Position numbers and translations under genes: made by a program. This document shows positions 7,515 through 14,403 of a stretch of DNA of 64,000 bases, one piece after another. How positions within the stretch are numbered: the first letter of the stretch is position 1; every line of letters starts with the position of its first letter. The stretch covers positions 1 to 64,000 of the IMG/VR virus record IMGVR_UViG_3300042449_000993; one strand, given 5' to 3'. A model generated the notes under the pieces. That model saw nothing but the letters and a program-made list of their open reading frames with translations. It made no database searches and was not told where the DNA came from. The DNA is from a virus.

Positions 7515-7590
7515 GTTCCCATCGTCTAGTCGGTTAGGACACTAGCCTTTCACGCTGGTAACAGGGGTTCGAGTCCCCTTGGGAACGCCA
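7515..7590 (+). tRNA. tRNA-Glu (TTC)
   Basis: Acceptor GTTCCCA/TGGGAAC, anticodon loop CTTTCAC, T-loop TTCGAGT, encoded CCA. Confidence 0.95.
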
Positions 7591-7612
7591 TATTTTTGTT
7601 ATGAATTTTTTT

Positions 7613-7686
7613 GGGACTGAAACATTAAAGTGATGTAACGGACTTTTAATCCGTAAAAGAGGGAGCGTTACCCTCCAGTCCTACCA
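7613..7686 (+). tRNA. tRNA-Lys (TTT) with non-canonical T-loop
   Basis: Acceptor GGGACTG/CAGTCCT with a G1-U72 wobble, D-stem ACAT/ATGT, anticodon loop CTTTTAA. The T-arm is GAGGG-AGCGTTA-CCCTC, so the usual TTC of the T-loop is missing. CCA encoded. May be divergent or impaired. Confidence 0.85.
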
Positions 7687-7701
7687 ATTGTGAAAAGGTT
7701 T

Positions 7702-7776
7702 TGGCGAGTAGATCAGAGGTAGATCAGCTGACTGTTAATCAGCCTGTCGATGGTTCGATCCCATCCTCGCCAGCCA
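7702..7776 (+). tRNA. tRNA-Asn (GTT)
   Basis: Acceptor TGGCGAG/CTCGCCA, anticodon loop CTGTTAA, T-loop TTCGATC, encoded CCA. Confidence 0.95.
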
Positions 7777-7951
7777 TCTTGGTGCTTGCAGGGAATTCAC
7801 TGTAAGTCATCCGTCGGTGCAAAGACTTTTCCGTTTGAATAGCACCAACGATATATGAGATTGAACGGAATGCATTCTATGTTGCGTGGGGGCATAGATA
7901 AGAATAATCTAGTAGCGTGAGAATTCGCGAACGATAGCCCACGCCATTTTT
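7777..7951 (+). other. Gap in tRNA island with unassigned RNA-like hairpins
   Basis: No complete cloverleaf found. Visible pairings: TTGGTGCT (7779-7786) with AGCACCAA (7841-7848); CTTGCAG (7785-7791) with CTGTAAG (7800-7806), which competes at its edge; and GCGTGGG (7884-7890) with CCCACGC (7938-7944), followed by CA and a T-run like the ends of neighbouring tRNAs. It could hold decayed tRNAs or a small structured RNA. Confidence 0.4.
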
Positions 7952-8025
7952 GGGCTGTTGGTATAATGAGATTACGTCGCCCTTGCACGGCGAAGATCGG
8001 AGTTTGATTCTCCGACGGTCCACCA
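7952..8025 (+). tRNA. tRNA-Ala (TGC)
   Basis: Acceptor GGGCTGT/ACGGTCC carrying the G3-U70 alanine identity wobble, anticodon loop CTTGCAC, encoded CCA. Confidence 0.93.
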
Positions 8026-8031
8026 AAACGT

Positions 8032-8294
8032 GCCATCTAATCAATGGCTAGTCTACCCAGACGATGAGAAGTGGCTTGATCGCCACAGGGTGGTTCCAGT
8101 CTAACCGAACTGGCGCTGGCAATGCGAGAATCCTCTTTGGTCGGGATGCGGATACCACATAAGTGTTTGTGGTGGGATGACAAAAACCGCCGCAAAGAGG
8201 AAGCAACTAATTTAGGATCGCTGGATGTGGCGAGCAGTAATGTGTCGCCTTCATCGGATGCCCAGAACGAGCAAACCCAGTTGTCTCATCCAGC
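8032..8294 (+). ncRNA. Candidate structured non-coding RNA inside tRNA island
   Basis: 263 bases with no tRNA and dense complementary segments. Hairpins: GCCAT/ATGGC (8032-8048), GTGGC/GCCAC (8071-8086), CCAGT/ACTGG (8096-8113). Nested set: CCTCTTTG/CAAAGAGG (8132-8139 with 8193-8200), enclosing GCGG/CCGC (8148-8151 with 8187-8190), enclosing CCACA/TGTGG (8155-8159 with 8168-8172). Second domain: GCTGGATG/CATCCAGC (8220-8227 with 8287-8294) enclosing GGCGA/TCGCC (8229-8249). It lies between tRNA-Ala and tRNA-Gln in the same transcript direction. Large structured RNAs of unknown role (GOLLD, ROOL) sit near phage tRNAs, but this one is shorter and not recognised as either. Confidence 0.6.
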
Positions 8295-8302
8295 ACTTAT
8301 TT

Positions 8303-8376
8303 TGAGGAGTCGTCTAACGGCAGGACAGCAGGTTTTGATCCTGCTTATCGTGGTTCGAATCCATGCTCCTCAGCCA
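8303..8376 (+). tRNA. tRNA-Gln (TTG)
   Basis: Acceptor TGAGGAG/CTCCTCA, anticodon loop TTTTGAT, T-loop TTCGAAT, encoded CCA. Confidence 0.95.
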
Positions 8377-8380
8377 TATT

Positions 8381-8466
8381 GGGTGAACGGCGAAGTTGGA
8401 GAGTCGCGTCGGACTGTAAATCCGCTGCCATTGGCTGAGTAGGTTCGAATCCTACTTCACCCACCA
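8381..8466 (+). tRNA. tRNA-Tyr (GTA)
   Basis: Type II tRNA with long variable arm; acceptor GGGTGAA/TTCACCC, anticodon loop CTGTAAA, T-loop TTCGAAT, encoded CCA. Confidence 0.95.
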
Positions 8467-8470
8467 TTTT

Positions 8471-8545
8471 GTTGCGGTGGCAGAAAAGTTATGCAAGAGT
8501 CTGCAAAACTCTTTTATGCTGGTGCGAGTCCAGTCCGCAACTCCA
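8471..8545 (+). tRNA. tRNA-Cys (GCA)
   Basis: Acceptor GTTGCGG/CCGCAAC with discriminator T (typical for Cys), anticodon loop CTGCAAA, T-loop TGCGAGT, encoded CCA. Confidence 0.93.
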
Positions 8546-8551
8546 GTTTAT

Positions 8552-8626
8552 GCGCGATTAACTCAGTGGTAGAGTAGTGCCTTTACACGGCAAATGTCGG
8601 GAGTTCGACCCTCTCATCGCGCACCA
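8552..8626 (+). tRNA. tRNA-Val (TAC)
   Basis: Acceptor GCGCGAT/ATCGCGC, anticodon loop TTTACAC with a mismatch at the top of its stem, T-loop TTCGACC, encoded CCA. Confidence 0.93.
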
Positions 8627-8631
8627 GTTTT

Positions 8632-8708
8632 GGCTCGGTAGAACAGTTGGTTAGTTCACATGCCTGTCACGCATGAGGTCGTGGGTTCGAGCCCCATCCG
8701 AGTCGCCA
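8632..8708 (+). tRNA. tRNA-Asp (GTC)
   Basis: Acceptor GGCTCGG/CCGAGTC, discriminator G, anticodon loop CTGTCAC, T-loop TTCGAGC, encoded CCA. Confidence 0.95.
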
Positions 8709-8712
8709 TTTT

Positions 8713-8799
8713 GGAAGGTAAAGCAGAGAGGATCTGTCGCTGTTTGCTAAACAGATGGTTCCCTTTGGGAATGTGTTTCGAATACACTGCCTTCCACCA
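8713..8799 (+). tRNA. tRNA-Ser (GCT)
   Basis: Type II tRNA; acceptor GGAAGGT closing with GCCTTCC, anticodon loop TTGCTAA, long variable arm, T-loop TTCGAAT, encoded CCA. Confidence 0.95.
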
Positions 8800-8839
8800 A
8801 CATTTAATATAATCTTAACGGTAATTCTTAAATCTTCAG

Positions 8840-8847
8840 GATAAATA
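8840..8847 (+). promoter_or_regulatory. Possible T4-type late promoter (GATAAATA)
   Basis: One mismatch to the T4 late consensus TATAAATA, 39 bases before the ATG at 8887, whose ribosome binding site AGGAGA is clear. Confidence 0.5.
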
Positions 8848-8886
8848 GGTTTGTATTCGAACTAACACCCTCCAGGAGACCGACAA

Positions 8887-9531
8887 ATGAGACTACACGA
8901 TCTTGCCGTAAGACTCGCTGCTGTTGAATCCAAGTTAGCAACACTAACTGGCACAGTTGCAAATACAGATATTATCGATGATGTTGCTGAATTCGATCAA
9001 AGACTCTCAGTAGTTGAAGTTCAAGTTGATCAATTGATTGCTCTTAAGACACAAGAACAAGTTGCTGCACTCGTTGCTGCTCCAGCAGCTGCTGCAACTA
9101 TCGCTGTTGAAGAAGTTGTTCTTCTCTCACCAAGTGCTGAAGATTCAGATGCAGTTCTTGTTGTTGAAGATGTTCTTCATGCTCAACATGAAGCTGCTGC
9201 AATTGAGAATCCAGAAGTTGCAGTTGTTGTTGCTGCTGCCGTTGCTGCAGTTGTTGCTGCTGATCCAGAAGTTGTGAAGGATCCAGAAGCAGTTGCTGTG
9301 CTCATCAAGGAAGCAGTTGCCGAAGCACCAGTTCCATCTGCTGAAGCAGTTGCTGCCACAACAGAAGCTGTTGCTGCAGTTGTTGCTGCCGCCACAGGTG
9401 CCGAAGTTGCTCCAGAAGTCAAGGAAGAACTTGCAGTTGCAGTTGCTGCTCCTGCAGATCCAGTTCTTGATGGTCTAGAAGCACGTTTGGCAGTTGCGGA
9501 AGCAAAGGTCGATAGTCTATTGGGAAAATAG
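8887..9531 (+). CDS. Ala/Val-rich low-complexity protein
   Basis: 214 residues. The N-terminal ~55 residues (RLHDLAVRLAAVESKLATL and FDQRLSVVEVQVDQLI) and the last ~25 (LEARLAVAEAKVDSLLGK) are amphipathic coiled-coil segments. The middle 130 residues are dominated by Ala, Val and Glu, with repeats of VAAVVAA and PEAV types. The two ends resemble each other. No signal peptide. A possible late promoter and tandem terminators make it a one-gene unit between tRNA clusters. An oligomeric virion or scaffold protein is plausible but unproven. Confidence 0.7.
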   Translation: MRLHDLAVRLAAVESKLATLTGTVANTDIIDDVAEFDQRLSVVEVQVDQLIALKTQEQVAALVAAPAAAATIAVEEVVLLSPSAEDSDAVLVVEDVLHAQHEAAAIENPEVAVVVAAAVAAVVAADPEVVKDPEAVAVLIKEAVAEAPVPSAEAVAATTEAVAAVVAAATGAEVAPEVKEELAVAVAAPADPVLDGLEARLAVAEAKVDSLLGK

Positions 9532-9534
9532 TAA

Positions 9535-9567
9535 CGGGTGTTCGAAGTTTGTTTCGACGCCTGTTTT
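9535..9567 (+). terminator. Rho-independent terminator
   Basis: Imperfect stem CGGGTGTTCGAA with TTTCGACGCCTG (one mismatch, some G-U) followed by TTTT. It ends the 8887-9531 gene. Confidence 0.65.
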
Positions 9568-9579
9568 AATATATGATAG

Positions 9580-9608
9580 AGAGGGAGCCAAGTGCTCCCT
9601 CTTTTTTT
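9580..9608 (+). terminator. Strong rho-independent terminator
   Basis: Nine-bp perfect stem AGAGGGAGC/GCTCCCTCT, five-base loop, T-run. Second of a tandem pair. Confidence 0.85.
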
Positions 9609-9617
9609 GGAGTGATG

Positions 9618-9845
9618 ATGAAAAAATATATTCATGTCAATCAGCACGTCATTCGTGCAAATAAAAAGAACAACGAAAACAATCCTGTGCTTACCATCAA
9701 GGAAGGCAGGAAGAATACTTATTGTCACCGTGTGAAGATTCATGGACCAAGTGAAGTCGTATATTCTGGAAATGAGAAAACACTCTTGCCTTGTGGTGCA
9801 AGAGTTGCTGTAGTTACAGAAAGTGAGATTGAAATTGTAGAGTAA
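9618..9845 (+). CDS. Small conserved phage protein (KKYIHVNQH family)
   Basis: 75 residues beginning MKKYIHVNQHVIRANKKNN, then TIKEGRKNTYCHRVKIHGPS and a CGARVAV segment. I recognise this as a short family widespread in tailed phages, of unknown function. The start at 9618 is chosen from GGAG at 9609-9612; upstream in-frame codons lie in the terminator. Beta-rich and cytoplasmic. Confidence 0.75.
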   Translation: MKKYIHVNQHVIRANKKNNENNPVLTIKEGRKNTYCHRVKIHGPSEVVYSGNEKTLLPCGARVAVVTESEIEIVE

Positions 9846-9848
9846 CAC

Positions 9849-9877
9849 TTTACTTTTGATGTTTGTTATAGTAGAAT
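9849..9877 (+). promoter_or_regulatory. Promoter TTTACT-17-TAGAAT before tRNA-Pro
   Basis: -35 TTTACT (9849-9854), 17-bp spacer, -10 TAGAAT (9872-9877), 12 bases before tRNA-Pro. Same hexamer pair as at 25109 and 36872. Confidence 0.75.
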
Positions 9878-9889
9878 ATATAAACAATT

Positions 9890-9966
9890 CGGATATTAGC
9901 ACAGTCTGGTAGTGCACCTGCTTTGGGAGCAGGGGGTCGCAAGTTCGAATCTTGCATATCCGACCA
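9890..9966 (+). tRNA. tRNA-Pro (TGG)
   Basis: Acceptor CGGATAT/ATATCCG with C1-G72, anticodon loop TTTGGGA, T-loop TTCGAAT, encoded CCA. Confidence 0.95.
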
Positions 9967-9987
9967 ATTTTATGACTGGAGATTGTT

Positions 9988-10560
9988 ATGGCTAATCATG
10001 TGAATACTCATGTTCGTTTCGAGAAACTCAATGATGCAGGTAAAGCATATCTAAACGAATTTTACTCTCGCATTCGTCCAGAAGATAAAGGATATGAATG
10101 GTTCAGTGACATCTTCGGTCTTGACAAAGAAATCACAGATCAATACGACTGGAATATTGAAAACGTTGGTCCGAAGTGGTGCTACTTCGAAGATCGCGGA
10201 GAAGATTATTTCAACACAACTTCTGCTTGGAGTTTTCCACAAAAAGGCATAGAGTGGCTTTTTGAACAGATTGCCAAAGTTGATCCTGATTTCATCGCTT
10301 CTGTTTTTTATGAAGATGAGATGCCCAACTTCTTTGGTGTATATGTTTACAACAAAGATGGTATGATTGATGGTTGTGAATGGGGCGAAGAAGGTGAGAT
10401 TGAGGAAATGATGAAAGAAGCCGTTCCTGAACTTGCTGAACTCAATGAAGAAACTGACAGTGATCGATATTGGGATCTCTGGTCTGATAATATTTGGGAT
10501 CTTGTTTCTGATAAGCAGGGTCAAGTTTTCAATGATATTATGCAGTCGCTAAAAGAATAA
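9988..10560 (+). CDS. Api92/YubB-like hypothetical protein
   Basis: 190 residues, acidic, Trp-rich. MANHVNTHVRFEKLNDAGK and WNIENVGPKWCYFEDRGEDYFNTTSAWSFP resemble the ferredoxin-like Api92/YubB (DUF1281) family on phages and plasmids, whose function is unknown. No metal-binding motif is visible. Ribosome binding site GGAG lies before the ATG; transcription probably continues from the tRNA-Pro promoter. Confidence 0.6.
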   Translation: MANHVNTHVRFEKLNDAGKAYLNEFYSRIRPEDKGYEWFSDIFGLDKEITDQYDWNIENVGPKWCYFEDRGEDYFNTTSAWSFPQKGIEWLFEQIAKVDPDFIASVFYEDEMPNFFGVYVYNKDGMIDGCEWGEEGEIEEMMKEAVPELAELNEETDSDRYWDLWSDNIWDLVSDKQGQVFNDIMQSLKE

Positions 10561-10566
10561 TGATTT

Positions 10567-10651
10567 GCGACTGTGGAGAAATCGGTAAACTCAACAGACT
10601 TAAAATCTGTCGGCATTAGCCTTGTCGGTTCGAGTCCGACCAGTCGCACCA
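10567..10651 (+). tRNA. tRNA-Leu (TAA)
   Basis: Type II; acceptor GCGACTG/CAGTCGC, anticodon loop CTTAAAA, T-loop TTCGAGT, encoded CCA. Confidence 0.95.
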
Positions 10652-10654
10652 GAT

Positions 10655-10728
10655 GCGGGATTAGTTTAATGGTAAAACAGCAGATTTCCAATCTTCGGTC
10701 GAGAGTTCGATTCTCTCATCCCGCTCCA
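10655..10728 (+). tRNA. tRNA-Gly (TCC)
   Basis: Acceptor GCGGGAT/ATCCCGC, discriminator T, anticodon loop TTTCCAA with one mismatch in the stem, T-loop TTCGATT, encoded CCA. Confidence 0.93.
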
Positions 10729-10732
10729 TTTT

Positions 10733-10808
10733 GCGCTCGTAGTTCAGGGGATAGAACAACTGCCTTCTAAGCAGTAGGTCGCAGGTTCGATTCCTGCCGA
10801 GCGTGCCA
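10733..10808 (+). tRNA. tRNA-Arg (TCT)
   Basis: Acceptor GCGCTCG/CGAGCGT, discriminator G, anticodon loop CTTCTAA, T-loop TTCGATT, encoded CCA. Confidence 0.95.
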
Positions 10809-10866
10809 TTATTAAAGGACTATATAGAGTTGTTGTGAGTTGTTTCTCACAAAAAAGGAAACATAT

Positions 10867-11859
10867 ATGCTCTCTGATGTCCTCGCCAAAACCAAAATCA
10901 AATTTCTACAATTAGATCCATTCGGATATTGTAACGCAAAATGTTGGTTTTGTCCAGTTAAATATTTTCCCCAACCCGAAGAAGGTTCTGGGGTCATGCC
11001 AATCGAACTAGTAGATAAAATTCTGTCAGAAATCTACGAAGAAAAGAATAAACCAGATGGCATTGTTCATTCATTATTCAATCTGGTGACACTCTCTCAC
11101 TATAACGAAATTCTTTTGTACAAGCATTTTGATGAATTGCTCGCGCTATTGAGAAAGTATTCATTCAAATGTTATGTTTTAAGTAATGGAATTCCACTAT
11201 CAAAGCAAAAAGTTGATCTCATAAAAGAATATAAAGATGTGGTCATTCATGTTGGTTTAAATGTTCCTGCATTCGAAAAATCTCTCTGGGCAAAACGAAC
11301 AGGATTCACAGAAGATCATTTTGATCGTCTGATGGAAAATTTAAATTATGCTCAAGAGCAATTACAACATCTAGGAGACGAACTTCAAATTGGTGTGAAT
11401 GGAATCGACCAAGAACCAATTTCTGGTGGATACATTGCAACAGGAGAGCAGTTTGAATCGCACCAATATGATTTAAACTCAAAACATGGCGAGCATGAAA
11501 CTCAATTTAATCTTGGCAAAAAGATGTTTCCTAAAACCAACGTTCATAAGAATTATCTTTATGATCGTGCTGGAACAATTGATCATATCGTTACAAATAA
11601 GCCATGGATCAAACAATTGAGAAAAACTCAACGAGTTACTGGTTGCAATAATGGTGGCGATCGTTCTAAAGAATGGCTCAATGTGAATTCTGCAGGACAT
11701 ACTTTCTTATGCTGTAACGATTATCACTTCGATTATAAATTTGGTGATTTAAAAACACAATCAATTAGAGAGGTTTGGTTGGGTGAGAAACGAGCAAAGA
11801 CGGTTCTTCAGGCATACAGCGAGATATGTAAAAATTGTCACCTCGCCACATTCAATTAA
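10867..11859 (+). CDS. Radical SAM/SPASM-domain protein
   Basis: 330 residues. The radical-SAM cluster motif is GYCNAKCWFCP (Cys22, Cys26, Cys29), followed by a TIM-barrel-like core. A C-terminal SPASM-type region has GHTFLCCNDYHFDYKFGDL and a final CKNCH, giving ligands for an auxiliary Fe-S cluster. Such enzymes modify peptides, proteins or sugars by radical chemistry. The start at 10867 follows AAGGAA; the upstream in-frame codon lies in a GTGAG/CTCAC hairpin. First gene of the modification island; the substrate is not evident. Confidence 0.85.
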   Translation: MLSDVLAKTKIKFLQLDPFGYCNAKCWFCPVKYFPQPEEGSGVMPIELVDKILSEIYEEKNKPDGIVHSLFNLVTLSHYNEILLYKHFDELLALLRKYSFKCYVLSNGIPLSKQKVDLIKEYKDVVIHVGLNVPAFEKSLWAKRTGFTEDHFDRLMENLNYAQEQLQHLGDELQIGVNGIDQEPISGGYIATGEQFESHQYDLNSKHGEHETQFNLGKKMFPKTNVHKNYLYDRAGTIDHIVTNKPWIKQLRKTQRVTGCNNGGDRSKEWLNVNSAGHTFLCCNDYHFDYKFGDLKTQSIREVWLGEKRAKTVLQAYSEICKNCHLATFN

Positions 11860-11886
11860 CTATATAAGTTTTTTAGGAGCATTTAA

Positions 11887-12216
11887 ATGCCAACATTTAC
11901 TTGGAAAATTATAGAAATGATTACAGCCCCATCTGAGGGTGAGTTGAGTGATGTCATAAAGACAGTTCGTGCAAAATATACAATTCACGATGATGCTGGA
12001 AAAGAATTTTCTAGACTTTATGTTTTTGATTTGCCATCTGCAGATCCATCTAACTTTGTTGCCTATAACGATTTAACTGAGTCTAATGTCTTGACTTGGA
12101 TCACATCAACTTTAAATCTAGAAGAAGAGCAACTATTATTGCAAAACCTTCTCCAAGAAACTCTTGAAGGAAGATTGATTGACGGCACTTCTCGAAAACC
12201 GCTTCCGTGGACATAA
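11887..12216 (+). CDS. DUF7936-like phage protein
   Basis: 109 residues. Starts with TWKIIEMITAP and contains NFVAYNDLTESNVLTWI and a C-terminal helix ending KPLPWT, the pattern of a small family in T4-like aquatic phages (I associate it with DUF7936). The family is thought to be virion-related, but its role is unknown. Preceded by TTTTTTAGGAGC, a good ribosome binding site. Located between the radical SAM and methyltransferase genes. Confidence 0.6.
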   Translation: MPTFTWKIIEMITAPSEGELSDVIKTVRAKYTIHDDAGKEFSRLYVFDLPSADPSNFVAYNDLTESNVLTWITSTLNLEEEQLLLQNLLQETLEGRLIDGTSRKPLPWT

Positions 12217-12233
12217 AAAGTAATTAATTTGTT

Positions 12234-12980
12234 ATGAAATATAATGGAATACTTGCAAAGTATGACACATACGATAAAATTGCAGGATTGCTTGGTGATG
12301 ATTTAAATATTTCTTTCATGAATCATGGATATTACCCAATTCATGAGAAAGCGTCGCATCTATTTCTAGATTCTTCAGGAAGTCTATATTGTCATTTCTT
12401 AGATCGAATTTCAAATCCTGAAAGCAAAAAAATTTTAGAAGTTGGTTGTGGTCGTGGTGGTGGCGCTAATCTAATAAAAACTGCTTATAATTTCGCAGAA
12501 GTTCATGCCTGTGATTTAGAAGAGAAGGCAATTGATTTTTGCCGCAAGTCGCATTCAAGTATTCATTTTGAAGTTGATGATGCTCAAACATTATCGAAAT
12601 ATGAATCGAATTCTTTCGATTGTGTTATAAATGTTGAATCATCTCATTGCTACAGAAATATAGAGGGATTCTTTTCCTCTGTTCATCGAGTTTTAAAATC
12701 AGAAGGAACGTTTCTGTACATCGATGCATACAGACCTGAGTTGATTAAACCTTACGAGAAACATGCTCTGAAATATTTTAGAGTAGTTGAAAAGATTGAT
12801 ATTGTGCAGAATGTTTATGATTCCTGCATACACTCAATGCGAAAGATTCATCAACATATACGAGAGAATAAAATTCCTCCTGAAAGCGCATATCATTTTT
12901 TAACAGTAATGCTTTTAAATAAAGCCAAGCATTACAAGAGTCGTGCGCATTTATACTATGCTTATGTGTTGATAAAATAA
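12234..12980 (+). CDS. SAM-dependent methyltransferase (type 11)
   Basis: 248 residues of class I Rossmann methyltransferase. Motif I is ILEVGCGRGGG (67-77), the acidic residue after strand 2 is in VHACDLEEKAI, and motif IV is FDCVINVESSHCY, followed by VHRVLKSEGTFLYID. The ESSHCY element resembles small-molecule and lipid O-methyltransferases rather than DNA methylases. No target-recognition domain. Likely modifies a sugar or small molecule made by the surrounding island. Confidence 0.8.
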   Translation: MKYNGILAKYDTYDKIAGLLGDDLNISFMNHGYYPIHEKASHLFLDSSGSLYCHFLDRISNPESKKILEVGCGRGGGANLIKTAYNFAEVHACDLEEKAIDFCRKSHSSIHFEVDDAQTLSKYESNSFDCVINVESSHCYRNIEGFFSSVHRVLKSEGTFLYIDAYRPELIKPYEKHALKYFRVVEKIDIVQNVYDSCIHSMRKIHQHIRENKIPPESAYHFLTVMLLNKAKHYKSRAHLYYAYVLIK

Positions 12981-12981
12981 T

Positions 12982-13329
12982 ATGTCAAGTTCAGGAAAAC
13001 AATTACGATTTGAAGATCTGCAGCCGCATGTGGATATGCTTTGTGATGCTCTAGAAAATAAAGGCGCATCATCTTCTGGCATTCCTCACGATAAACAAGT
13101 GATTCAGAATGCTTACATATATCGCGAAATCTTGCGACGTGTGCGAAATAATGAAACAACTGTTGAGAATCTTTTGTTTGATTTAGCATATCTAAATAAT
13201 CACACGCGAGAAGCAGCCAAGAACAATCAATTTTATAGAATTGACAAGATCGTAGAGGCACTTGATATTTTCATACAGAAAGAGTATAATAAGGTGACAA
13301 ATGAGATTTCTAACAAGGAAGTTGGTTAA
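12982..13329 (+). CDS. Hypothetical helical protein
   Basis: 115 residues, mostly helical and charged (QPHVDMLCDALENKG, IYREILRRVRNNETTVENLLFDLAYLNNHTREAAK). Not recognised. Its 3' end overlaps the thioesterase gene by 29 bases, so the two are translationally linked. Confidence 0.65.
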   Translation: MSSSGKQLRFEDLQPHVDMLCDALENKGASSSGIPHDKQVIQNAYIYREILRRVRNNETTVENLLFDLAYLNNHTREAAKNNQFYRIDKIVEALDIFIQKEYNKVTNEISNKEVG

Positions 13330-13660
13330 GCCTGAAGATCTGAACGCGAATGATACGTTGTTCGGTGGAAGATGCTTGGAGTGGATTGACGAAGAAGCCG
13401 CTATATATGCTGCAATCGAAACTCGTCATAAACGTGTTGTGACCAAGAGTATTTCAGAGATCAACTTTGTTGCTCCTGCTCGTCAGGGTGATGTTGTTGA
13501 AATTGGAGTTGCGTTGAAGAAAGTTGGAAGCACTAGTATCACTCTAGAAGTGCAAGTGCGCGACTTGACTTCACAACGAATTATAGTTAATATAGAAGAA
13601 ATGGTTTTTGTTTGTGTCGATGAAAATGGGAGACCAACTCGACACAGTTTGAGGAAATAA
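13301..13660 (+). CDS. YciA-like acyl-CoA thioesterase (hotdog fold)
   Basis: 119 residues. The N-terminal VKPEDLNANDTLFGGRCLEWIDEEAAIYA matches the hotdog acyl-CoA thioesterase signature, with an active-site region NDTLFGG and the Asp/Glu-rich helix. Downstream TKSISEINFVAPARQGDVVEIG is also typical. It would hydrolyse acyl-CoA to acid and CoA. Preceded by AAGGTGAC. Phage copies are known; here it may supply or remove acyl groups for the island. Full length. Confidence 0.85.
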   Translation: MRFLTRKLVKPEDLNANDTLFGGRCLEWIDEEAAIYAAIETRHKRVVTKSISEINFVAPARQGDVVEIGVALKKVGSTSITLEVQVRDLTSQRIIVNIEEMVFVCVDENGRPTRHSLRK

Positions 13661-13663
13661 TTC

Positions 13664-13753
13664 GGAAGGGTAGCCAAGCGGTTTACGGCACCTGACTTGA
13701 AATCAGACGTGGGGGCAACCTCACCGTGAGTTCGAATCTCACCCCTTCCGCCA
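13664..13753 (+). tRNA. tRNA-Ser (TGA)
   Basis: Type II, 90 bases; acceptor GGAAGGG/CCCTTCC, discriminator G, anticodon loop CTTGAAA, long variable arm, T-loop TTCGAAT, encoded CCA. Confidence 0.95.
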
Positions 13754-13759
13754 AAAATT

Positions 13760-14305
13760 ATGGAATTCATACAAAAAATTAAACAATACAAAGATGTTTT
13801 AGATACCGAGACGTTTGATATTCTCGATCGTTATCTCAGACAACCCAAATGGGCGTTGAGCGTTAGTGATCCCAAATATAGTCCTCATAAAGTATTTTGG
13901 GGGATGCGTTTAGATGATGAACCTTTCTTCAATAAGAAAGTGTTTTCCGTTGTTGAGGAGTTAACAGGAAAAAAATTTATCACAACAAGCATACTTGCCA
14001 ACGCTCAATCAACATTACAAGATGGTGCTCCTCATGTTGATAGTGAATCAACAGATACTTACACTTTTATTCTTTACGCGAATAAAACATGGGACTATCA
14101 ATGGGGCGGTCAAACAATCTTTTTTGATAGATATAGGTACGAAGATTCAGAAGAAGTGATGAATAGCGATAGTGTTTACAGTGTATATCCGATACCGAAC
14201 ACTGCAGTATTTTTTCCGTCAAATATGGTCCACTTTGGAAGTTCTCCAAGTAGAGATTTTTATGAGATGAGGTACACAATCGCATATCATTTGAAAGAAA
14301 TATAA
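13760..14305 (+). CDS. 2OG-Fe(II) oxygenase (prolyl hydroxylase-like), paralogue 1
   Basis: 181 residues. Iron ligands fit HxD in GAPHVDSES (His92, Asp94) and a distal His158 in FFPSNMVHFG. Arg171 in DFYEMRYTIAYHL is the expected 2-oxoglutarate-binding basic residue. Between them lies NKTWDYQWGGQTIFFDR, the GG-Q strand shared with the genes at 16742 and 19497. The fold is the double-stranded beta-helix of P4H-like dioxygenases. Flanked by tRNA-Ser (6 bases upstream) and tRNA-Leu (1 base downstream). Substrate unknown. Confidence 0.85.
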   Translation: MEFIQKIKQYKDVLDTETFDILDRYLRQPKWALSVSDPKYSPHKVFWGMRLDDEPFFNKKVFSVVEELTGKKFITTSILANAQSTLQDGAPHVDSESTDTYTFILYANKTWDYQWGGQTIFFDRYRYEDSEEVMNSDSVYSVYPIPNTAVFFPSNMVHFGSSPSRDFYEMRYTIAYHLKEI

Positions 14306-14306
14306 T

Positions 14307-14390
14307 GCCCACATGGTGGAATTGGTAGACACCCTGGTCTTAGAAGCCAGTGCCAAAAGCGTGGGGGTTCGAGTCCCTCTGTGGGCACCA
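14307..14390 (+). tRNA. tRNA-Leu (TAG)
   Basis: Acceptor GCCCACA/TGTGGGC, anticodon loop CTTAGAA, variable arm, T-loop TTCGAGT, encoded CCA. Confidence 0.95.
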
Positions 14391-14403
14391 ATTTGGTGCT
14401 GAT

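Noticed and set aside
8122-8442. A 106-codon frame across the tRNA island
   Set aside because: It runs through tRNA-Gln and tRNA-Tyr and the structured RNA candidate; no ribosome binding site and no protein-like composition.
9183-9917. Long minus-strand frame opposite the Ala/Val-rich gene
   Set aside because: Ser/Ala/Thr runs are the antisense of GCT/GTT-rich codons; it also crosses both terminators and part of tRNA-Pro.
7441-14390. CRISPR-like regular repeats
   Set aside because: The recurring GGTTCGAATCC-type segments are T-arms of tRN​A genes; no repeat-spacer periodicity.
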